Positions 1-5,289 of a stretch of DNA of 5,854 bases are shown here, in pieces. This DNA comes from Methanospirillum sp. (GTDB taxonomy: Archaea; Halobacteriota; Methanomicrobia; Methanomicrobiales; Methanospirillaceae): the NCBI GenBank assembly GCA_028695895.1, contig JAQVIE010000091.1, positions 1 through 5,854 of the forward strand. The letters run 5' to 3'. A program made the position numbers and the translations under genes. Below the pieces are notes generated by a model. The model had not been told where the DNA came from, made no database searches, and saw only the letters and a program-made list of their open reading frames with translations. Within the stretch, counting starts at the first letter, position 1. The number at the start of each line of letters is the position of its first letter.

Positions 1-517
1 AATTACGATTTCCATACCGTTCCTCAAGGATAAACAGCAGTTTTTTTGCAACATTTATTGTCCGGTAAAGTTGGGCAAGTCTGCGAATTTTTTCCTCAGG
101 ATAACCGGCGCGCAATCCCTGTGTGATTATTTCTTCAATTGACCTGACTTTATCCAAAGTATTGATAATATAAGGGGCACAGCGTTTTGGAGTGACAGGT
201 TTCATGATATAATCTTCAATACAATGGGAAAACAGTTCTGCCTCCCGGTAGGTCAGGTTTTTCCCAGTCTGCATGATGACAGGAATATCCTTTATTTCAT
301 CATTTTGTTTCAGCCTTGTGAGTGTTTCCCACCCATCCATCGGCTCCATCATCATATCCAGAAGAATAAGATCAGGACGATACTGGGTACTCAGAAGATC
401 CAGGCACTCTTGGCCGCCAAGAACTCCTTCAGTTTTAAACCCGTAGTTATTGAGCCCAATAACAAATAACTCATTTAAAGCAGGTTCATCATCTACGATC
501 AGTACATTAGGAGGCAT
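1..517 (-). CDS. Response regulator receiver domain protein (3' end outside window)
   Basis: The first 172 codons of this gene are visible and the frame is still open at the left edge. Residues 1-125 form a CheY-like receiver domain. The acidic pair D9-D10 sits in VLIVDDE, the phospho-acceptor is D54 in LILLDMMM, T84 lies in IMQTGK and K106 in YIMKP, so all catalytic residues of a phosphorylatable receiver are present. Residues 126-172 are charged and helical, with no DNA-binding or enzymatic motif visible so far. The product is expected to be a cytoplasmic target of a histidine kinase, but no kinase is in the window. The ATG at 517 is the first possible start, because an in-frame stop lies four codons upstream. 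No Shine-Dalgarno sequence precedes it, which suggests a leaderless or very short-leader mRNA. It is divergent from the pilin-like gene. The output is unknown; the rest of the protein could add a domain. Confidence 0.93.
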   Translation of the reverse strand, partial: MPPNVLIVDDEPALNELFVIGLNNYGFKTEGVLGGQECLDLLSTQYRPDLILLDMMMEPMDGWETLTRLKQNDEIKDIPVIMQTGKNLTYREAELFSHCIEDYIMKPVTPKRCAPYIINTLDKVRSIEEIITQGLRAGYPEEKIRRLAQLYRTINVAKKLLFILEERYGNRN

Positions 518-553
518 GTGAGTAACTTAACAAAACTTGTTTGCTATCCAGTG

Positions 554-561
554 CTTTAAAT
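554..561 (-). promoter_or_regulatory. Candidate TATA box of the response regulator gene
   Basis: On the minus strand this reads ATTTAAAG, with a TTTAAA core, about 37-44 bases upstream of the ATG at 517. An archaeal start site about 25 bases downstream would give a leader of only 10-20 bases, which fits the lack of a ribosome binding site. The core is palindromic, so it could equally serve plus-strand transcription into the intergenic hairpins. This is inferred from sequence and spacing only. Confidence 0.35.
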
Positions 562-610
562 GATACCTAATATTGATCAAAGAAAATTGACAATGAATTT
601 GAAAAGACAC

Positions 611-638
611 TGCACCACGGTTCCAATTGGCTGGTGCA
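611..638. repeat. Inverted repeat, 7-base perfect arms
   Basis: TGCACCA (611-617) is exactly complementary to TGGTGCA (632-638) across a 14-base loop. The loop itself contains the palindrome CCAATTGG (623-630). It could be an RNA stem-loop or a protein-binding site. It is the most GC-rich block of the intergenic region. Confidence 0.6.
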
Positions 639-678
639 TATCCATAAACATGAAAACAAAATTGTTACGGTTTACAGT

Positions 679-710
679 TCCGGAAACCGGAGAGTTTTTG
701 CTTAATTTTT
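679..710 (+). terminator. Hairpin followed by T-tracts, no obvious upstream gene
   Basis: TCCGG (679-683) and CCGGA (687-691) form a perfect 5-base stem with an AAA loop. TTTTT follows at 695-699 and again at 706-710. This looks like an intrinsic or T-rich terminator on the plus strand, yet no plus-strand gene precedes it in the window. A competing pairing is available: CGGTTT (668-673) with AAACCG (684-689) uses the terminator loop and 3' arm and would exclude the terminator stem. Confidence 0.4.
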
Positions 711-800
711 CCCAATTAATCTTTTAAATTAAGATGTTCGATTGTTTTACTATTATTTTAAACTCTAAATATATCTTATGTTCATTTAAACCAATCTATT

Positions 801-830
801 TCAAAAAATATATATTTATTTATAAATAAT
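801..830 (+). promoter_or_regulatory. TATA-rich promoter of the pilin-like gene
   Basis: This stretch includes an A-run followed by ATATATATTT and then a 14-base perfect palindrome (816-829, TTATTTATAAATAA). A TATA box centred near 813 would start transcription close to 840. The ATG at 844 has no Shine-Dalgarno sequence, so a leaderless or near-leaderless mRNA is likely. Several overlapping TATA-like strings make the exact box uncertain; another candidate, TAAATATA, is at 766-773. Confidence 0.5.
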
Positions 831-843
831 TTATGCAGCCCAG

Positions 844-1431
844 ATGCAATGTGATGCTGCAGAGTCTACAACTCATGGAACCATACTTATGACAGTAATT
901 GTGGTTATTGCCTGTATTATCCTACTGGCTTTTCTTTTAGGGTTTTTTAACTTTTTTAAAAATAACGATTCACTCGCACCTCCCCACATTAAAATTATCG
1001 GGGTTAACCATGGAACAAAATATGAAAGCCAGGTGATAATTCGATCCTATTCATCTGAAGAACTTGAAAATGATTTACTTATGGCTAAAATTTTTGTAAA
1101 TGATGAGGAATTACTGGCTTGCATATACACTCTTAATGGCCATAATTTCATTCCCACCAGGCATTACGGGGTGAAATTCATCGGTGGATCAGGATGCCGT
1201 GGATTATACTTCTCACCACGGGAGACTATCATAATCGATCTGAAAAACGGATATATCAGGCCTGGAGATAAAGTCACTATATTTATATACCAAAAATATG
1301 ATGGAGAAATATACTTACCTTTGCCAGGTAACCTCCTTAACAGAAAATATATGGAACGGTATTTAAATGAGTTTGTTTATAAGGATATAAAAGGGTACAG
1401 GCTGTATTCAGAGCACCATTTCAATGCGTAA
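844..1431 (+). CDS. Pilin_N (DUF1628)-like single-pass membrane protein with degenerate prepilin site
   Basis: This 195-residue protein starts with a short polar head (1-12), then a hydrophobic segment at about 13-38 and an extracellular domain (about 45-195). Residues 8-33 align without gaps to the archaeal type IV pilin N-terminus: the usual SPVIGVILM is replaced by STTHGTILM, and the segment ends in AFLLG. The C-terminal domain has the features I associate with Methanomicrobiales Pilin_N proteins: TLNGHNFIPTRHYGV at 96-110, GGSGC at 114-118, and an IDL..G..RPGD segment at 131-142. The likely role is a minor pilin or pilus-related surface protein. The missing Pro and the nonstandard residues at the expected cleavage site make processing uncertain. 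The ATG is the first in frame after a stop at 823-825. No assembly ATPase or prepilin peptidase gene is nearby, so it appears to be a stand-alone unit. Confidence 0.78.
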   Translation: MQCDAAESTTHGTILMTVIVVIACIILLAFLLGFFNFFKNNDSLAPPHIKIIGVNHGTKYESQVIIRSYSSEELENDLLMAKIFVNDEELLACIYTLNGHNFIPTRHYGVKFIGGSGCRGLYFSPRETIIIDLKNGYIRPGDKVTIFIYQKYDGEIYLPLPGNLLNRKYMERYLNEFVYKDIKGYRLYSEHHFNA

Positions 1432-1459
1432 ACAAAGAAGCTTTTCTTAATGTGTCTTG

Positions 1460-1475
1460 CAAAATTTTGTTTTTA
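1460..1475 (+). terminator. Terminator of the pilin-like gene
   Basis: A 10-base perfect palindrome, CAAAATTTTG (1460-1469), is followed directly by TTTTT (1470-1474), 29 bases after the stop codon. A wider inverted repeat surrounds it: TTTTCTT (1442-1448) with AAGAAAA (1480-1486). The T-run fits archaeal termination, and the symmetry suggests it may act in both directions between the convergent genes. Confidence 0.5.
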
Positions 1476-1482
1476 TCACAAG

Positions 1483-1520
1483 AAAAAATTAGGTTATCAT
1501 TTTAAAAATATACGGAAAAA
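1483..1520 (-). terminator. T-rich terminator of the exporter operon
   Basis: Read on the minus strand, three oligo-T runs lie within about 40 bases downstream of the transporter stop codon: TTTTT (1520-1516), TTTTT (1508-1504) and TTTTTT (1488-1483). Repeated T-runs without a strong hairpin are the usual archaeal termination signal. No stable stem is seen immediately before the first run. Confidence 0.5.
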
Positions 1521-1524
1521 GGAT

Positions 1525-3768
1525 TTATTCTTTTTGTGTTTGATGTAATACCTTTTCCTGGATCCTGTGAAAATCACTGATGAGTTCATCCAGGACAGAA
1601 AGTACAGCTGGCATTATTGCAATGGCACCTGTGACAGAGAACAATACTGCAATCACCGTAGTCAGGCCAAAATTGCTGATCATGTTAAAGTTAGAAAGCA
1701 TCAAAGCGGAAAATCCGAAGAAAGTGGCAAACCCGGATACCGTAATGGCTGATCCAATCTTTCTGACACTCTCCCTGATTGCATCCAATGTACTTGCAGC
1801 AGTCTCCCTTTCTTCAAGATACCGTTCCATGATAAGGATAGTATACTCAGCTGCTACTCCTATCGTCATAGAACCAAGACATGCCGTCATTGGAGTATAA
1901 TCGATATTTAAGATGAGCATGGCAACCGCATTCCAGCCTACAACACAGATAATTGGAACGATTGGAGTGATAGCATGAATTTTTCTATAAATAAGGGCTA
2001 AAAATACCACAATCAGGACAAAACCCAGCAATGTCATCTCTTCTTTACTTTTGGCAATATCAGAGATCAATGTGGTAAAGAGATCAAAACTTCCAGTTAT
2101 TGATGCCTTTATTCCTGGAGGCGGAGTTATTAAAACCAGATCATTGTTCATCTGCGTCTTAAGTTCGTCCTGCTGAGGCATTTCCAACCGTTTGATTGAA
2201 AAATCAATAAGAGTCTCAGTTCTCCCGTTTAGATATTCATCCCTGACTCCCTCTGGTATCATGGAGATTACCTGATCTATTTCAAACTGGGTCTGTGGTA
2301 TCGTTCCATCATTATATAATTTTATATAATCTACAATGCTGGAAGATCCGGTAATTTCCATGTACATTTTCTGCTCGTTCTGTTGAAATGTCTCTATCCA
2401 TTGCAATACATCAGGGGAGAGAACATTATTGCCTGTTACCATCACAGGAACAGGTGTTGTGGATCCAATTGTCCTGCTTACCTTATCCAAAGAGACCTTT
2501 GCAGGCATGTCAGATGGAACAAAAGTCCGTTCATTTGTTGAAATCGGGATCGATGGATCAACCTGAAGACCAATAAATGCAAATAGAACAACTACCATCA
2601 GGATTGGCACAGGATTTTTTGCAATAGCAACAGCAGTTTTTGAAAGGAACAAATCAGTCCGGGTCGGTTTTTCTTCTCCTATTTTGCCTTTTGGTTTGTA
2701 CTTGATTAAAACCGCTAACAGGGGAATTCCGATAAGAGAAGTAAAGTAGCATGTTGCAACTCCGATGATTGCAACAAGTCCGAATGATCTGATCATCGGA
2801 ACAGGAGAGATGAACATAGCGAAAAATCCCATTGTTGTTGCGAGCATTGCAAAAAACACTGCCGGACCGGTTCTTGTAATAGTAACCCTGACTGCGTCTG
2901 CAAGGGATCCTTTACGGGCCTCTTCCTCCAACCTGGCATGAAACTGAATTGCATAATCAATACCAAGTCCTATTAGAACCGGGAATGCAGCAATTACTGC
3001 GGTGTTGATACTTACTCCAAAGAGGCCCATCATTCCAAAAGTAAAGATCAGACCAATAGCCACTATCAGAACAGGGATAAACCTGTAACTGACGTGTCCG
3101 AAAAGGAACCCCAGAACGGCGATCATAAGAATCAAAGCTCCAATGATCAGAGTTCCCATTGATTTAGTGAGCTCTTCTCCCATCTCCTGTTGGAAAACAG
3201 GATTTCCGGTTAATGTTACTGTTACACCCGGAGGTGGATGAGAACTATTTAGATATGAGCGCACATTGTTCATCACGCTTTTTTGTTTCTTATCAGTCAT
3301 CCCAACATCAAGCTTGACCATCATCATGGTCAGAAGGTGGGAAGGAATATATCTGTCTAATATTTCCGATGGAATATTCTCTTTTAATATCTTGATTTCT
3401 CCGGATGAACGTGGTATTACTCCGTCATTTGCCTGTTTTACAAGGTCAGCTATACTTGAAACAGAAGTGATATATTGCAAATTATTAAGTCCCGGAGTTA
3501 TTTCATCTATATATGCTATGATTTCAGGACTTAGAGAATCATTACTTTCAATAAGAATTACAAGGGTGTCATGACTGAAAGTATCCTCATAATGTGAAAA
3601 CGTAATTCCTTTTGGTGTGCTCTTATCCAGGTATGTTTCACTTCCTGTCTGCATATTAAGCATTGTCATTCCCACAAGAGAAGCAAGGAAAGTGAGAAAA
3701 AGAACTCCCAGAACCAGTTTTGGCCGGTTCACTATGAGAGATGAAATGCCTTCAAAAATGGAACGCAT
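1525..3768 (-). CDS. RND superfamily transporter, MMPL/HAE3-type
   Basis: This 747-residue cytoplasmic-membrane transporter has the duplicated RND plan with 12 likely helices by eye: one near 17-38, five between 205 and 356, one near 385-402, and five between 577 and 725. Two large extracytoplasmic loops lie at about 39-200 and 405-575. The loops are visibly duplicated: NDGVIP (114-119) matches NDGTIP (486-491), and PPPGVTVTLTG (178-188) matches PPPGIKASITG (549-559). The helix-4 motif GLGIDYAIQFHARLEEE carries the proton-relay-type pair D271-Y272. The equivalent in the second half is GVAAEYTILIMERYLEE, with E641-Y642. Length and motifs fit the largely archaeal HAE3 family, thought to move hydrophobic or lipid-like substrates, probably using ion gradients; the actual substrate is unknown. 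The start is supported by GGAGA seven bases... six to seven bases upstream of the ATG. It is the second gene of an operon, 20 bases after the Ig-like membrane protein gene. Confidence 0.93.
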   Translation of the reverse strand: MRSIFEGISSLIVNRPKLVLGVLFLTFLASLVGMTMLNMQTGSETYLDKSTPKGITFSHYEDTFSHDTLVILIESNDSLSPEIIAYIDEITPGLNNLQYITSVSSIADLVKQANDGVIPRSSGEIKILKENIPSEILDRYIPSHLLTMMMVKLDVGMTDKKQKSVMNNVRSYLNSSHPPPGVTVTLTGNPVFQQEMGEELTKSMGTLIIGALILMIAVLGFLFGHVSYRFIPVLIVAIGLIFTFGMMGLFGVSINTAVIAAFPVLIGLGIDYAIQFHARLEEEARKGSLADAVRVTITRTGPAVFFAMLATTMGFFAMFISPVPMIRSFGLVAIIGVATCYFTSLIGIPLLAVLIKYKPKGKIGEEKPTRTDLFLSKTAVAIAKNPVPILMVVVLFAFIGLQVDPSIPISTNERTFVPSDMPAKVSLDKVSRTIGSTTPVPVMVTGNNVLSPDVLQWIETFQQNEQKMYMEITGSSSIVDYIKLYNDGTIPQTQFEIDQVISMIPEGVRDEYLNGRTETLIDFSIKRLEMPQQDELKTQMNNDLVLITPPPGIKASITGSFDLFTTLISDIAKSKEEMTLLGFVLIVVFLALIYRKIHAITPIVPIICVVGWNAVAMLILNIDYTPMTACLGSMTIGVAAEYTILIMERYLEERETAASTLDAIRESVRKIGSAITVSGFATFFGFSALMLSNFNMISNFGLTTVIAVLFSVTGAIAIMPAVLSVLDELISDFHRIQEKVLHQTQKE

Positions 3769-3774
3769 GGTGGT

Positions 3775-3779
3775 TCTCC
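3775..3779 (-). promoter_or_regulatory. Ribosome binding site of the RND transporter gene
   Basis: GGAGA on the minus strand ends six bases before the ATG at 3768 and fixes that start. It lies inside the 20-base gap after the upstream stop codon, so the transporter is translated from its own site on the shared mRNA. Confidence 0.75.
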
Positions 3780-3788
3780 ACTATGTCC

Positions 3789-5138
3789 TTATGCAGACGC
3801 AGATTTTCTGTGAGTGGTATGGTACCTGTAGGCACCTCCAATAATTGCTATCAGTATGAGGGCAATGAGGATTGGATTTGAAAGTAATGCTGCCAGTCCA
3901 TCCGGCTTTTTAGCTATTACCTGCACCTTTATCGTATCAGATATCTGGCTGTTATCAAGAGCATCGCGATACCTTATCTCTGAATCAAGTCCATAGATTT
4001 TTTCGATTGCATCTGAAGTGGTTGTCATCTTGAATTTAGCAATTGCTGTCTCACCAGGTTTGACATCTCCAATATAGGCAAGATCATCATCACTTGAAAA
4101 TGGATCAACCGCACTGATACGAGCCTCAGAGCTGTAAGCTGTCGTTCCTCCATCATTCCGATATTCTACCTCAATTACCTGTTTACTTCCAATGGTTACC
4201 TTTGGTGGTTCATTTACCATGGTGAACTTAATCTTTCCACCGACCGGAATTCCGATTTTTTCTGTCGGTGTCTCCATGTCTTCACCATCTTCATTCTGAT
4301 AAGAGACCAGTACTTCAAGAGGGTATTCCTGGGGTTCTGCATCCCTGGTTACTGATACCTTGAACTTTGCAGTAAATTCCTGTCCGGGTTCAAAGTCGCC
4401 GATATAAACTGTACTGTCAACAGGAACAACCGGAGAGTTACCAAACTGGGCTAATTTGGCTATTGCTTTCTTTCCAGTGTCAGCACCACTGTTTTTTAAT
4501 ACAATAGAGACAAATCCTTCGCCGCCTGCATTAATATTTTCAGGAGTAACTTTTCCAACATCCAGATTTATCGCAGATTTAACAATAAACGGAACATTTA
4601 AATTGATTTTTCGGTTATTATACCTGTTAACAACACTGTCTGTTCCAACCTGCTCTGCTGCAGCAAGATAAGTATATTCAACCTGAACCGGCAGGTTGTA
4701 TGTTCCGGCATGACCATCATCTTTCACCCTTACCTGGAATTTTACAGGTTTTGTCTCAGAACCTTCAATATCCCCTACCATCTGGGTATCAGATTTTATC
4801 AGGATCGGTGCTCCATCAGGAAGAAGTGTCACCCTTACCATCTTGGCAGTAGAAGGAATATCATCCCGGTCAACAATCCCGGACTGGACCATTTTCATAT
4901 AATTCAGTCCACTGTTTTCGATAAGGACAGGAAGTTCAATAGTAGTGCCAGGAGTGAACTCATTTATTCCAGAGATTACTGCAGATAAATTTGGTTCTCC
5001 GGAAAGATACTTTGTTCCGGCCATTGCAGGTGATATGCATAATGCTACCAGACATAAACATATTAGCATTATACAAGATACCCGTGGGAAAAGCAGAAAA
5101 TTATTTTTCTTAATTTTCGGATTCAGTAGTTTTGTCAT
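3789..5138 (-). CDS. COG1361-type secreted protein with three Ig-like repeats and C-terminal membrane anchor
   Basis: The protein has 449 residues. Residues 1-40 form a signal peptide: a basic head, a hydrophobic core at about 20-35, and likely cleavage after AMA at 38-40. The mature part shows three beta-rich repeats at about 50-182, 190-297 and 303-408. Each begins with a segment leading to an N.G turn (ENSG 74-77, KNSG 215-218, RNDG 327-330). Each then has a GD..PGE-like motif (GDIEGSE 122-128, GDFEPGQE 247-254, GDVKPGE 357-363) followed by KF and a Y.L strand. This is the pattern of COG1361 S-layer-type or NEW3/CARDB-like Ig folds. A hydrophobic anchor at about 420-437 ends in a short basic tail, so the domains face outside the cell. 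It is first in the operon with the RND transporter, which suggests an extracytoplasmic partner or envelope linker. Calling it a structural S-layer protein would go beyond the evidence. Confidence 0.88.
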   Translation of the reverse strand: MTKLLNPKIKKNNFLLFPRVSCIMLICLCLVALCISPAMAGTKYLSGEPNLSAVISGINEFTPGTTIELPVLIENSGLNYMKMVQSGIVDRDDIPSTAKMVRVTLLPDGAPILIKSDTQMVGDIEGSETKPVKFQVRVKDDGHAGTYNLPVQVEYTYLAAAEQVGTDSVVNRYNNRKINLNVPFIVKSAINLDVGKVTPENINAGGEGFVSIVLKNSGADTGKKAIAKLAQFGNSPVVPVDSTVYIGDFEPGQEFTAKFKVSVTRDAEPQEYPLEVLVSYQNEDGEDMETPTEKIGIPVGGKIKFTMVNEPPKVTIGSKQVIEVEYRNDGGTTAYSSEARISAVDPFSSDDDLAYIGDVKPGETAIAKFKMTTTSDAIEKIYGLDSEIRYRDALDNSQISDTIKVQVIAKKPDGLAALLSNPILIALILIAIIGGAYRYHTTHRKSASA

Positions 5139-5146
5139 TTTTGTTA

Positions 5147-5151
5147 CACCT
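5147..5151 (-). promoter_or_regulatory. Ribosome binding site of the Ig-like protein gene
   Basis: AGGTG on the minus strand is complementary to the CACCT in the 3' tail of 16S rRNA and lies eight bases before the ATG at 5138. This supports that start, which also gives a complete signal peptide. Confidence 0.65.
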
Positions 5152-5192
5152 GAGTTTGATCTACTTGCGTATAAGTTCGTGGTTTAAAATAA

Positions 5193-5200
5193 TATATAAA
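5193..5200 (-). promoter_or_regulatory. TATA box of the Ig-like protein/RND operon
   Basis: The minus strand reads TTTATATA, a consensus methanogen TATA box, 55-62 bases upstream of the ATG at 5138. Transcription would start near 5170, giving a leader of about 30 bases that contains the AGGTG site. The plus-strand reading TATATAAA is also TATA-like, so a contribution to the divergent regulator gene cannot be excluded. Confidence 0.6.
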
Positions 5201-5215
5201 TGTTCTGTCTATATG

Positions 5216-5226
5216 TTACAAATACC
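5216..5226. repeat. Direct repeat copy 1, TTACAAATACC
   Basis: This 11-base string recurs exactly at 5268-5278, 52 bases away, or about five helical turns. It lies about 16 bases upstream of the operon TATA box, where archaeal activators often bind. The left arm that would complete the palindrome seen at copy 2 is poorly conserved here (about 4 of 8 bases). Confidence 0.55.
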
Positions 5227-5259
5227 GGTTTCATTTATTTGTGATGTATATGAGTGACC

Positions 5260-5276
5260 TATTTGTATTACAAATA
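5260..5276. promoter_or_regulatory. 17-base perfect palindrome, candidate operator
   Basis: TATTTGTA (5260-5267) and TACAAATA (5269-5276) are perfect complements around a single T. The site ends 13 bases before the ATG of the HTH-PAS regulator, so it would overlap or lie just upstream of its transcription start. TATTTGT or its complement occurs four times between 5218 and 5276: at 5218-5224, 5236-5242, 5260-5266 and 5270-5276. A dimeric regulator is the likely ligand; the adjacent winged-helix protein is the obvious candidate, by inference. Confidence 0.55.
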
Positions 5277-5278
5277 CC
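5268..5278. repeat. Direct repeat copy 2, TTACAAATACC
   Basis: This is the exact second copy of the 11-base string at 5216-5226. It overlaps the right arm of the 17-base palindrome, so the two repeat systems share one core, ACAAATA. Confidence 0.55.
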
Positions 5279-5289
5279 CATCATTCTGT

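Larger units (their letters stand above)
518..843. other. AT-rich intergenic region with three inverted repeats
   Basis: No convincing coding frame is present in these 326 bases between divergent genes. They hold the likely promoters of both flanking genes. They also hold three inverted repeats: a 7-base-arm repeat (611-617 with 632-638), a small GC-rich hairpin followed by T-tracts (679-691), and an 8-base-arm AT repeat (701-708 with 726-733). The part after about 740 is almost pure A/T and contains several TATA-like strings. The inverted repeats are seen directly; any role as an RNA or operator is inference. Confidence 0.7.

Noticed and set aside
224..469. Plus-strand frame of 81 codons
   Set aside because: It lies antisense within the response regulator, whose catalytic residues are all intact, and its own product resembles no family.
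816..829. 14-base perfect AT palindrome as an operator
   Set aside because: It consists only of A and T in an almost pure A/T stretch, where such symmetry arises easily, and it overlaps TATA-like sequence; kept as part of the promoter only.
833..892. Alternative ATG at 833, upstream of the pilin-like gene
   Set aside because: It is in a different frame from the pilin-like protein and runs into a stop after 19 codons; no sign of a frameshift in the gene itself.
1567..1900. Plus-strand frames within the transporter gene (1567-1752 and 1580-1900)
   Set aside because: Both are antisense to the conserved C-terminal membrane half of the RND transporter and have no ribosome binding site or recognisable domain.
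4945..5187. Plus-strand frame overlapping the signal peptide region and promoter of the Ig-like protein
   Set aside because: It is antisense to a well-supported signal peptide and runs through the operon ribosome binding site; no family resemblance.
5216..5278. Repeats as the start of a CRISPR array
   Set aside because: There are only two exact 11-base copies; the repeat is too short and lies inside a promoter region with no further copies.
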